From Flavobacterium sediminilitoris (GTDB lineage: Bacteria > Bacteroidota > Bacteroidia > Flavobacteriales > Flavobacteriaceae): 64,000 nt of DNA. The notes under the pieces were generated by a model. That model ran no database searches. It was given only the letters and a program-made list of their open reading frames with translations, and was not told the origin of the DNA. Shown one piece after another: positions 24,391 to 32,604 of this stretch (within the stretch, counting starts at the first letter, position 1; every line of letters starts with the position of its first letter). A program made the position numbers and the translations under genes. The stretch spans positions 1,736,001 to 1,800,000 of the forward strand of contig NZ_CP090145.1 of assembly GCF_023008245.1 (NCBI RefSeq), written 5' to 3'.

Positions 24391-26763
24391 TTAAAATTGT
24401 ATTTCAATTTGAACTTTTTTATCGTGTTTTAGTTTTGTTCTGATTTCTAAAATATCAAGAGTAGAATTCCATTTGTATTTTGCTTTTTTTCCGTTTATTC
24501 TTAAGCTTTTAGGTTTTTTGAAAATAGCATGAATTTTTAAAGAAATTTCTTTGCTTGTATTTGGAATAAATTCGTAATCCGATTCTAGTTTAATGTCTAG
24601 TTTTTCTTCTTTAAACTTACTTCTAAAGGTTATTTTTTCAAATTCTCTATTTTCAATTGTATTTGCAGAATTGCCATTATCATTAAATAGTTTTCCCGAA
24701 GAACCTTTCATCGTGTCATCAAAATAGAAATGTAAATCAAATTGATTTAAGCTGTAATCATTTGTGGTTTGAACCAGTTTTGCCATTGGAATAAAACTAC
24801 CACCACGAACAAATGTTGGAATATTATTTTCATTCAGTTCTACGGTTTGTGTTGTTCCGCCTTCATATTTTTTTCCTGTGTAGAAATCATACCAATTAGC
24901 TGTTTTAGGAAAATAAATGTCTTTTGTTTTTTGACTTGCTTCTATGATAGGGTAAATAAGGAAGTCATTTCCCCATAGATAACCATCAGATTTAGTTAAT
25001 AAGCTAGTATTATCTTCTTCTTCAAAGAATAATGGGCGCATTAAAGGTTTTCCAGTTTGTGTATTTTCAAATGCTAAATTGTAATTATAAGGAAGTAATT
25101 GATAGCGTAACTCAATAGCTTGTTTTGCTAAATTTTTTGTTTTATCACTTCTAAAAACAGGTTCAGAAGGAACATCTTCTTGTGCATGTGGACGAAAAAT
25201 AGGATTGAAAACACCATATTGTAGCCAACGAATATATAATTCATCATCTAAATTAGCCCCCGCAAAACCACCTAAGTCAGAATGCATATAAGCTAAACCT
25301 TGCATTCCCATTTGTAATGCAATTTCAGTTTGACCAGATAAACCGCCCCAAGTTCGATTAACGTCTCCGCTCCACGGAATCATGCCATAACGTTGAGAAC
25401 CTGCTGCACCAGCTCTCATTAAAATAAAAGGTCTTTCATTAGGGAAATCTTTTTGATAACCTTCATAAATAAGTTTTGCCCATTCGTGTCCATAAATATT
25501 ATGCACCTCATCTGCTTTTCCTGCAATTGTATTAGCATAAGAAGGAAAAACTTCGGGTTCACCTAAATCGCCCCAAATTCCAACTATACCTTTATGATGT
25601 AGATCTTTGTAAATATTCCAAAACCACTCTTTTCCTTCAGGTTTAAAAACATCAATAAGACTAGTATTCCCAAAATAAAAGTCCCAAATTGCTGGAGAAC
25701 CATCTGAATTTATGGTTAGAATGTTTTTGTTTTTAGTCTCTTCCCATTTTTTAGAAGTTGTTAAAATAAAAGGTTCTGTTACAGTAATAGTTTTGATACC
25801 TCGTTTATGAAAATCGGATACCATTTTTTCAAAGTTTGGGAAGCTATCTCTAAAAACTTCCAAATTTCCCATAGTTCCTTTAATTTCTTTTCCAAACCAG
25901 TATAAATCTAGTATTATAGCATCTACAGGAATTTTTTCGTCTTTGAATTTTTGAATGACTTTTTTTGCTTCTGTTTCAGAATGATAACCAAATCGTGAAG
26001 AGAAATTTCCTAATGCCCAGCGAGGTGGCAAAGGTTGTCTACCTGTTAGTAAAGTGTAATTAGAAATTAAGTCTTCCCAATTGTCGCCTACAATGATTTG
26101 ATAAGTCTTTTTGCCAGAAATGGCTTCATAAGTTAAAGTGTTATTTTTTTGACTATCTAAATCAAGATAACCAATAGGAGCATTGTCAAAATGAACCATG
26201 TATTTTTTTGATGAAATAACAATTGGTAAGGTAAAATTCATTAATTCAGACTTACTTTCATAACCATAATGAGCTCTATTGTATAATTGTAAACGATTTC
26301 CTCTTCGGTTCATGCCCAAAACACGTGCTCCACCACCATATAAAATTTCATCAGAAGTCAGGTTAAAATCGAGTGTTTCTACCGAATCTTTTTTAATGTA
26401 ACCGTTTTTTTCAGAAAGGATAAGCTGTTTGTTGTTGTAATAAAAAATTTGAAAAGGTGATTTATGAACTTGAATTTGAATGTTTTTTGTAGTTAGCTCA
26501 AATGATTCTTGAGATTCGGAAACTTTTGAATGTGTATTTTCTGGTTTAAGAATTACACTATGAGAAATAGGATTGTATTTTTCGTTTTTAGGTATAAATG
26601 AGGTTTCAATTGTTGAATTGTTTAGTATGGTAATTTTATATTCTCCATCAGATACTTCAATGTTTAATCCGTTTTTTGTCCATTCATGATTTAAGTATTC
26701 TCTATTTTTATTTTGACTAAAAATGTAGGTTGTGAAAAGTAAAAAGAAAACTATTTTTTTCAT
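24391..26763 (-). CDS. GH31 alpha-glucosidase
   Basis: A 790-residue secreted enzyme: signal peptide ending IFSQ (about 16), N-terminal beta-sandwich, then the GH31 barrel with nucleophile motif WGDLGEPE at about residue 396, acid/base Asp in WSGDVNRTW near 466, and HSDLGGFAG downstream. It ends with beta domains. It releases glucose from the non-reducing end of alpha-glucans, presumably in the periplasm on oligosaccharides imported by SusC/SusD. It lies 51 bp downstream of the GH65 gene with a perfect hairpin in the gap. Confidence 0.94.
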   Translation of the reverse strand: MKKIVFFLLFTTYIFSQNKNREYLNHEWTKNGLNIEVSDGEYKITILNNSTIETSFIPKNEKYNPISHSVILKPENTHSKVSESQESFELTTKNIQIQVHKSPFQIFYYNNKQLILSEKNGYIKKDSVETLDFNLTSDEILYGGGARVLGMNRRGNRLQLYNRAHYGYESKSELMNFTLPIVISSKKYMVHFDNAPIGYLDLDSQKNNTLTYEAISGKKTYQIIVGDNWEDLISNYTLLTGRQPLPPRWALGNFSSRFGYHSETEAKKVIQKFKDEKIPVDAIILDLYWFGKEIKGTMGNLEVFRDSFPNFEKMVSDFHKRGIKTITVTEPFILTTSKKWEETKNKNILTINSDGSPAIWDFYFGNTSLIDVFKPEGKEWFWNIYKDLHHKGIVGIWGDLGEPEVFPSYANTIAGKADEVHNIYGHEWAKLIYEGYQKDFPNERPFILMRAGAAGSQRYGMIPWSGDVNRTWGGLSGQTEIALQMGMQGLAYMHSDLGGFAGANLDDELYIRWLQYGVFNPIFRPHAQEDVPSEPVFRSDKTKNLAKQAIELRYQLLPYNYNLAFENTQTGKPLMRPLFFEEEDNTSLLTKSDGYLWGNDFLIYPIIEASQKTKDIYFPKTANWYDFYTGKKYEGGTTQTVELNENNIPTFVRGGSFIPMAKLVQTTNDYSLNQFDLHFYFDDTMKGSSGKLFNDNGNSANTIENREFEKITFRSKFKEEKLDIKLESDYEFIPNTSKEISLKIHAIFKKPKSLRINGKKAKYKWNSTLDILEIRTKLKHDKKVQIEIQF

Positions 26764-26779
26764 GGTGTTAATTTTAAAA

Positions 26780-26809
26780 AACCTGTCTGATTGCCCAATC
26801 AGACAGGTT
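26780..26809 (-). terminator. Hairpin between GH65 and GH31 genes (partial terminator or processing site)
   Basis: AACCTGTCTGATT pairs perfectly with AATCAGACAGGTT around a GCCC loop (13-bp stem), followed on the minus strand by TTTTTAAAATT. It lies inside the maltose operon and would lower expression of the downstream hydrolases relative to the phosphorylase. Confidence 0.65.
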
Positions 26810-26814
26810 GATTA

Positions 26815-29124
26815 TTATATTTTAACTAAATTATTAGGCTCAACTAAAATTTCTTTGTCAAAAACAAACACTTTAATTGGAGTTTTACCTTCTAATGAAA
26901 ATTGAGTTTCATGTTGAGTAACTTCAACTTTAATAATTTGGTTTCTAAAGTTAATTTTGAATGAATAGGCTTTCCATTGTGAAGGAATTCTTGGTTCAAA
27001 ATGAAGCGTATTATTTTTAATTCTCATTCCTCCAAAACCTTCAACAATACTCATCCAGGTTCCAGCCATAGAAGTTATATGTAATCCTTCATGAACTTCT
27101 TTGTTATAATCATCTAAATCTAAACGTGATGTTCTTAAATAAAATGTATAGGCTTGTTCCATTCTTCCTAGAACAGCAGCTTGAATAGAGTGAACACAAG
27201 GAGAAAGTGAACTTTCATGAACAGTGAATGGTTCGTAAAAATCAAAATGTTTTTCTAATTGCTCTTTAGTAAAATGATCTTCAAAGAAATAAAATCCTTG
27301 TAAAGTATCTGCTTGTTTTATATATGGAGAACGCAAAATTCTATCCCAAGACCATTTTTGATTAATCGGTCGTTGTGTTTTGTCTAAATCAGCAACTTTA
27401 ACAAGTTCTTTATCTAAGAAACCATCTTGTTGTAAAAACACATTGTGCTCCTCGGAGTATGGAAAATACATGTTGTTTGCAACTTGTTTCCAAGAGTCTA
27501 ATTCGGTTTTAGTTAGATTTACTTTATTAACAATTCGATTGTAATCTGAATTATAATCTGAATTTACTTTTTCAATTTGTTCGTAAGTATAATCAATACA
27601 CCATTTTGCAATATAGTTTGTGTACCAATTATTATTTACGTTGTTTTCATATTCATTTGGTCCAGTAACACCTAAAATTACATACTGATTTTTTTGAGTT
27701 GAGAAAGTAGCTCTTTGATGCCAAAAACGAGCAATCCCAATTAGCACTTCAAGTCCTTTTTCTGGAATATAAGAGTAATCTCCTGTGAAACGATAGTAGT
27801 TGAATATTGCAAATGCAATGGCTCCATTTCTATGAATCTCTTCAAAAGTAATTTCCCATTCGTTATGACATTCTTCTCCATTCATTGTTACCATTGGATA
27901 TAGAGCAGCACCGTTTTTAAAACCTAGGTTTTTTTCAGCATTTTCAATTGCTTTATCTAATTGATTGTAACGATATTCTAATAAATTTCTAGCTACGGTT
28001 TGATCTTTGGTAGCCATATAGAACGGAATACAATAAGCCTCTGTGTCCCAATAAGTAGAACCACCATATTTTTCTCCTGTGAATCCTTTTGGACCAATAT
28101 TTAAACGAGAATCTTTTCCTAAATAAGTTTGATTTAATTGGAAGATATTAAAGCGAATGCCTTGTTGAGCTTTTACATCACCATCAATAGTAATGTCGCT
28201 CATTTCCCATATTTTTGCCCAAGCTTCTTTTTGCAGTTCTAGTAATGCATTAAAACCTAATGTTGTTCCTTTTTCTAAAACTTGCTTTGCTGCCTTGATT
28301 AATTCGTTTTCATTATGGTTTGTTGAAACAGTATATCCTCCTAGTTTTTCAATAGCAACCGTCTGATTTTTTGGAGCAGCTATTTCGTATATAAATGAAA
28401 TGTCTGATTCTCCTTTTTTAACATTAGTTGGTTCTATGTTTGCTTTTATATTGTCTATTAGGATATTATTTTTCATAAATGTAGCAACACTAAACTTTGT
28501 TTTTAGAGTTCGTGCTACAATAAAAGCTTCATTATTTTCACTCTCAATATCTAATGTTTCCCAGAATTTTTCTTCCCAGTTGGTGTCTTCATTTTCAATT
28601 CCAGCATCGAGATAAGGTTTAAATATTATTTTAGCATCTGAATTTATAGGCGTAACCTCATATTTTATAGCACCTAATTCATCAATGTCTAAAGAAAGAA
28701 AGCGAAGTGTTTTTACTTTTATTTCAGTTTTGTTTTTTAGAATTACATTGAAAGTTCGGCTATACCAACCTTCTTTCATGTTTAATTCTCTACGGAAATT
28801 TTTAATTTCGCAAGTTGCTAAATCTAAATCTTCACCATTTATTACTACATTAATTCCAATCCAGTTTGGAGCATTTAATACTTTAGCAAAATATTGAGGA
28901 TATCCGTTTTTCCACCAACCTACTTTTGTTTTGTCAGGATAATATACTCCTGCAATATAACTACCTTGAAAGGTGTTACCAGAATATTGTTCTTCAAAAT
29001 TGGCACGTTGTCCCATAGCACCATTACCAATACTAAATAAACTTTCTGATGATTTTACTTTATCGATTTCAAATCCTTCTTCAATAATCGACCAATTATT
29101 TGGCACAATATAATCCTGATTCAT
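26815..29124 (-). CDS. GH65 maltose phosphorylase
   Basis: A 769-residue cytoplasmic phosphorylase with no signal peptide. The GH65 catalytic signature TGPNEYENNVNNNWYTN surrounds the acid Glu near residue 490, matching maltose phosphorylases. The N-terminal beta-sandwich begins with LFSIGNGAMGQRANFEE. The C-terminal phosphate-binding region HESSLSPCVHSI is also present. It splits maltose with phosphate into beta-glucose 1-phosphate and glucose. The next gene upstream encodes beta-phosphoglucomutase, which uses this product, so the specificity for an alpha-1,4 disaccharide is well supported by context. Confidence 0.93.
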   Translation of the reverse strand: MNQDYIVPNNWSIIEEGFEIDKVKSSESLFSIGNGAMGQRANFEEQYSGNTFQGSYIAGVYYPDKTKVGWWKNGYPQYFAKVLNAPNWIGINVVINGEDLDLATCEIKNFRRELNMKEGWYSRTFNVILKNKTEIKVKTLRFLSLDIDELGAIKYEVTPINSDAKIIFKPYLDAGIENEDTNWEEKFWETLDIESENNEAFIVARTLKTKFSVATFMKNNILIDNIKANIEPTNVKKGESDISFIYEIAAPKNQTVAIEKLGGYTVSTNHNENELIKAAKQVLEKGTTLGFNALLELQKEAWAKIWEMSDITIDGDVKAQQGIRFNIFQLNQTYLGKDSRLNIGPKGFTGEKYGGSTYWDTEAYCIPFYMATKDQTVARNLLEYRYNQLDKAIENAEKNLGFKNGAALYPMVTMNGEECHNEWEITFEEIHRNGAIAFAIFNYYRFTGDYSYIPEKGLEVLIGIARFWHQRATFSTQKNQYVILGVTGPNEYENNVNNNWYTNYIAKWCIDYTYEQIEKVNSDYNSDYNRIVNKVNLTKTELDSWKQVANNMYFPYSEEHNVFLQQDGFLDKELVKVADLDKTQRPINQKWSWDRILRSPYIKQADTLQGFYFFEDHFTKEQLEKHFDFYEPFTVHESSLSPCVHSIQAAVLGRMEQAYTFYLRTSRLDLDDYNKEVHEGLHITSMAGTWMSIVEGFGGMRIKNNTLHFEPRIPSQWKAYSFKINFRNQIIKVEVTQHETQFSLEGKTPIKVFVFDKEILVEPNNLVKI

Positions 29125-29126
29125 TT

Positions 29127-29783
29127 TTATCTATTCACTAAGTTGTCTATAAAATTTATATCTATATGAGTAAAATCGGGAAACACAAATTGTGCTTCGT
29201 GTAATACTCTTTTGTCTCCAATCCCTATGCTAATCATGTTTGCAATATTTGCAGCTTGAATTCCAGCTAAAGAATCTTCAAAGACGATGCAGTTTATAGG
29301 ATTGTTATTCATTTTTTTTGCTCCTTGAAGAAAAACTTCAGGATCTGGTTTTGCATTGGAAACATCATTTCCATCTACAATAGCATCAAAATAATGAATG
29401 ATGTTTGTTTTTTCTAAAATAGGTCGTGCGTTTTTGCTTGCACTTCCTAATACGATATCTTGGTTGTTTTCTTTTAAAAAATTAAGAACCGATATAACGC
29501 CGGGTAATATTTCACTTTCATCTATTTCATTGATATAGGATAGATATTCGGTGTTTTTTTGAACAAGCCAAATGTCTTTCTCTTCCTGAGATGCTTTGAT
29601 GTTTCCTAAATTTAAAATCAATTCTAATGATTTTACTCGGCTTACACCTTTTAGTTCTTCGTTATGTTCGGGCGTAAATTCAATTCCTAATTGACTTGCT
29701 AATCGTTGCCAAGCTAAAAAATGATATTTTGCAGTATCAACAATAACACCATCTAGGTCGAATATGAATGTTTTTTTATTCAT
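29127..29783 (-). CDS. pgmB: Beta-phosphoglucomutase
   Basis: A 218-residue HAD-superfamily enzyme that converts beta-glucose 1-phosphate to glucose 6-phosphate. HAD motif I DLDGVIVDTAKYHFLAW carries the catalytic Asp pair (about 6-8). Cap-domain GVSRVKSLELIL, motif II GSASKNA, and FEDSLAGIQAA are all typical of PgmB. An in-frame TTG at 29795 overlaps the transporter gene; the ATG at 29783, 4 nt after that gene's stop, is preferred. The stop is 2 nt before the GH65 start, so translation is likely coupled. Confidence 0.94.
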   Translation of the reverse strand: MNKKTFIFDLDGVIVDTAKYHFLAWQRLASQLGIEFTPEHNEELKGVSRVKSLELILNLGNIKASQEEKDIWLVQKNTEYLSYINEIDESEILPGVISVLNFLKENNQDIVLGSASKNARPILEKTNIIHYFDAIVDGNDVSNAKPDPEVFLQGAKKMNNNPINCIVFEDSLAGIQAANIANMISIGIGDKRVLHEAQFVFPDFTHIDINFIDNLVNR

Positions 29784-29787
29784 TTTT

Positions 29788-31155
29788 TTATTCAATTTGA
29801 AAACTAATTGCTTTTTTTTCTGTAATTAAAAAGTTGCATAATCCTGCAAGTATTAATGAAGCTCCTGCTAATGTCATAGGTGCTATTGCAGTATTTCCAA
29901 ATATTTTGGATACATAGTTTATTCCTCCTAAGGCTGCAATAATTTGTGGTATTACAATAAACATATTAAATAACCCCATCATCATTCCCATTTTCTTTTC
30001 ATTAACAGAACTTGAAAGCATAGCGTAAGGCATGGATAAAATACTTCCCCATGAAATTCCAATAAGTATAAATGATATATTTAAGTAGAAAGGGTTTTCA
30101 ATATATTTCATTATAATAAAACCAATTCCTCCAAGTATTAAGGAAAACATGTGAATGTATTTTCTGTTTATCCTAAATCTGGAAGTATAAAAAGTTAGTA
30201 ATAATGCAAACCCCATAGAAGAAAGACCATAAATTCCCATAGCAGAACCTACTGAATCAGCTGCTGTTTGATATTTGGCTCCAGCTTCATTAAATTGTGC
30301 TAATTGAGAAGAATCTTCTAAATTGTAGTTTTTTTCTATTGGTGCTGGTGCTTTAAAAACATGTTCTGTTAATGAAGGAGTAGCTAAACTCCACATTGTA
30401 AAGAAAGCAAACCAACTGAAGAATTGTATGATGCCTAGTTTCTTCATTGTAGATGGCATTTCTTTAATAGAGACGAACAAATCTTTAATAAAACGAGAAT
30501 CTTCTTTTTCTTTTTTAAATTCTTCTAAGTCTTCGGGAGGATATTCTTTGGTGGTAAAAATAGTGTACAAAATACTGACCAAAAAAACAAAACCTCCAAT
30601 GGCAAATGCAATTTTAACGGACATGGGAATAATTCCTGGAGCAGCTTCATTGCTAATACCTAATGTTGTCATTAACCAAGGTAGATTACTTGCAATCCAT
30701 GTTCCAATTCCTATAATTAAGGTTTGCATTACAAAACCATAAGATCTTTGAGAATCGGGAAGTTTATCAGCGACTAAAGCTCTAAATGGTTCCATACTTA
30801 TATTGATAGAAGCATCTAAAATCCATAGAAAGCCTGCTGCAATCCATAGTGCGGGAGAATAGGGAACAAAAAATAGTGTTATGGAAGATAAAATTGCCCC
30901 TAGCAAAAAATAAGGTTTTCTTCTTCCTAATCTAGAATGCCAAGTATTATCACTTAAATAGCCAATGATTGGTTGAACAATTAGCCCTGTTAAAGGTGCA
31001 GCAATCCATAAAAGAGGAATCGCATCTTTCTCAGCTCCAAGTGTTTGAAAAATTCTAGACATAAACCCTCCTTGAAGGGCAAAACCAAATTGTATTCCTA
31101 AAAAACCGAAACTCATGTTCCAAATTTCCCAGAAACTTAATTTACGCTTTTCCAT
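29788..31155 (-). CDS. SLC45-type MFS sugar transporter (maltose importer)
   Basis: A 455-residue major-facilitator protein with about 12 membrane segments. It has SFGFLGIQFGFALQGGFMSR in the first helix and the loop motif GYLSDNTWHSRLGRRKPYF, typical of the glycoside-pentoside-hexuronide/SLC45 group. A hydrophilic stretch near residues 260-300 separates the halves. In Bacteroidota maltose loci this carrier brings maltose across the inner membrane for the phosphorylase, which matches its place as first gene before pgmB and GH65. A promoter box and an inverted repeat lie upstream. Confidence 0.9.
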   Translation of the reverse strand: MEKRKLSFWEIWNMSFGFLGIQFGFALQGGFMSRIFQTLGAEKDAIPLLWIAAPLTGLIVQPIIGYLSDNTWHSRLGRRKPYFLLGAILSSITLFFVPYSPALWIAAGFLWILDASINISMEPFRALVADKLPDSQRSYGFVMQTLIIGIGTWIASNLPWLMTTLGISNEAAPGIIPMSVKIAFAIGGFVFLVSILYTIFTTKEYPPEDLEEFKKEKEDSRFIKDLFVSIKEMPSTMKKLGIIQFFSWFAFFTMWSLATPSLTEHVFKAPAPIEKNYNLEDSSQLAQFNEAGAKYQTAADSVGSAMGIYGLSSMGFALLLTFYTSRFRINRKYIHMFSLILGGIGFIIMKYIENPFYLNISFILIGISWGSILSMPYAMLSSSVNEKKMGMMMGLFNMFIVIPQIIAALGGINYVSKIFGNTAIAPMTLAGASLILAGLCNFLITEKKAISFQIE

Positions 31156-31184
31156 GTATCGTAATGTGTTAATTTAGTACTTAC

Positions 31185-31203
31185 GATAAGCGTTTAGCTT
31201 ATC
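31185..31203. promoter_or_regulatory. Inverted repeat in the leader of the maltose operon (possible operator)
   Basis: GATAAGC pairs with GCTTATC around GTTTA. The centre TAAGCGTTTA resembles a LacI-family operator core. It lies between the -7 box at 31248 and the transporter start. It could also be a leader hairpin. Confidence 0.4.
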
Positions 31204-31247
31204 AAAACTTTGTTTTTTAGAAGTGAAATACAAGCTTTGATATAGTA

Positions 31248-31255
31248 CAAATATA
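31248..31255 (-). promoter_or_regulatory. -7 box for the maltose operon
   Basis: TATATTTG on the minus strand matches TAnnTTTG, about 93 nt upstream of the transporter ATG. No -33 TTG at standard spacing, which would suit an activated promoter. Confidence 0.5.
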
Positions 31256-31358
31256 GTTTTTATTTTAAATTAAAAATTTTTTATTCCACTTTTTTTATGT
31301 TGAAATATATTTTTTTAAAATTTTAAAATATTGATTTTAAGGTGTTTATGGTAAACTA

Positions 31359-32378
31359 TTACGTTTTCGTAGATTCTCTTTTTATAAGATTAGTTTCTAT
31401 TACTTCAGTACGATAACGCTCGTCTTCTTCCTCATTTTCTAATCTTTCAATAAGCATTTCTGCTGCTTTTCTTCCCATTTTAACACCGTTTTGACTAACT
31501 GTTGTTATGGTTGGAGTTGAAAATTTAGAAATAATTCCATCTGTAAATGCAATAACCGACATGTCTTCAGGAATTTTAATTCCTTTTTTCAAAGCTGCTT
31601 TTATAGCAACTACAGCAAACAATTCATTTACTGCAAAAATGGCATCTATTTTATTTTCATTAAGTAATGGGTCAATTATATTAGAACAGTTTTCTATATC
31701 TTCAATTTTTACAATTAAATCATTATTAATTTCAATTGCATTATCTTCTAAAGCCTTTAAATAGCCATCTGTTCTTAATTTTCCAACACTTACATAATCT
31801 ACAGTAGTAATTAAGGCTATTTTTTTTCTCTTTTCTTCAATTAAGAAACTTACAGCTTGATAAGCAGCAAGTGAATCATCAATAATAACTTTGTCTGTAA
31901 GTATTTCGTTTGCAATTCTATCAAACATAACAATAGGCATTCCTTGGTTGATTACCTCTTGTAAGTGATGAAAATCTTTTTTTTGTTGCGTTTCTTTTGA
32001 TAAAGACATAATAAAGCCATCAGTACTTCCATTTGCTAGCATTTCTAAATTGATAACTTCCTTGTCAAAAGACTCATCAGATAAGCAAACAATTACATTG
32101 TATCCTTGTTCGTTTGCGACTTGTTCAATTCCACTAATAACAGTAGCAAAAAAATGATGTACAATTTCAGGAATTATAATTCCAATAGTTTTTGTTTTTC
32201 TATTTTTTAAACTTAATGCAATATTATTGGGTTTGTAATTATATAATTTTGCAAATGCTTGAACTTTTAACCTTGTGTCTTCACTTATTTCAGAGCTGTT
32301 TTTCAAAGATTTAGAGACTGTTGAAATGGAAACATCTAATTCTTTTGCTATTTGTTTTAAGGTTACTTTTCGTTTCAT
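31359..32378 (-). CDS. LacI-family transcriptional regulator of the maltose locus
   Basis: A 339-residue regulator. The LacI helix-turn-helix is at the N-terminus (TLKQIAKELDVSISTVSKSL, about 5-24), followed by a hinge with NNIALSLKN. A periplasmic-binding-like sensor domain fills about 60-335. It is transcribed away from susC, and a perfect CG-centred palindrome lies in the gap. In known flavobacterial maltose loci a LacI-type protein takes the place of SusR; whether it represses or activates here cannot be read from sequence. Confidence 0.92.
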   Translation of the reverse strand: MKRKVTLKQIAKELDVSISTVSKSLKNSSEISEDTRLKVQAFAKLYNYKPNNIALSLKNRKTKTIGIIIPEIVHHFFATVISGIEQVANEQGYNVIVCLSDESFDKEVINLEMLANGSTDGFIMSLSKETQQKKDFHHLQEVINQGMPIVMFDRIANEILTDKVIIDDSLAAYQAVSFLIEEKRKKIALITTVDYVSVGKLRTDGYLKALEDNAIEINNDLIVKIEDIENCSNIIDPLLNENKIDAIFAVNELFAVVAIKAALKKGIKIPEDMSVIAFTDGIISKFSTPTITTVSQNGVKMGRKAAEMLIERLENEEEDERYRTEVIETNLIKRESTKT

Positions 32379-32406
32379 GCAATTTTAACTAAAATTCAAT
32401 ATTTTT

Positions 32407-32424
32407 AATAAAAGTACTTTTATT
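32407..32424. promoter_or_regulatory. 18-bp perfect palindrome near the regulator start
   Basis: A fully symmetric AT-rich palindrome centred on GTAC, 29 bp upstream of the regulator ATG. It may be a second protein-binding site or a weak hairpin. Confidence 0.25.
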
Positions 32425-32481
32425 TTTCTAGTATCGCAATTTTAACACTAATTTCTGCTTGTTTTAATAAAGTTTTCAACA

Positions 32482-32495
32482 CGAAAACGTTTTCG
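32482..32495. promoter_or_regulatory. Predicted LacI-family operator
   Basis: CGAAAACGTTTTCG is a perfect 14-bp palindrome with the central CG typical of LacI-family operators. It lies between the divergent regulator and susC genes, 104 bp from the former and 110 bp from the latter. The 226-bp gap has no clear TAnnTTTG box on either strand. Confidence 0.65.
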
Positions 32496-32604
32496 GTAAG
32501 TGTTTGGGAAAGGTTTATTTTTTTAAACCACTTTTTTACATAAATTTAACATTAGAAGTGATTTATAAGCATAATAATTTTAAAGTTTAACCTAAATAAA
32601 ATGT

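Noticed and set aside
31350..31368. ACGTTTTCGT near the regulator stop, similar to the operator.
   Set aside because: It is not palindromic, lies in the last codons of the gene and is explained by coding sequence.
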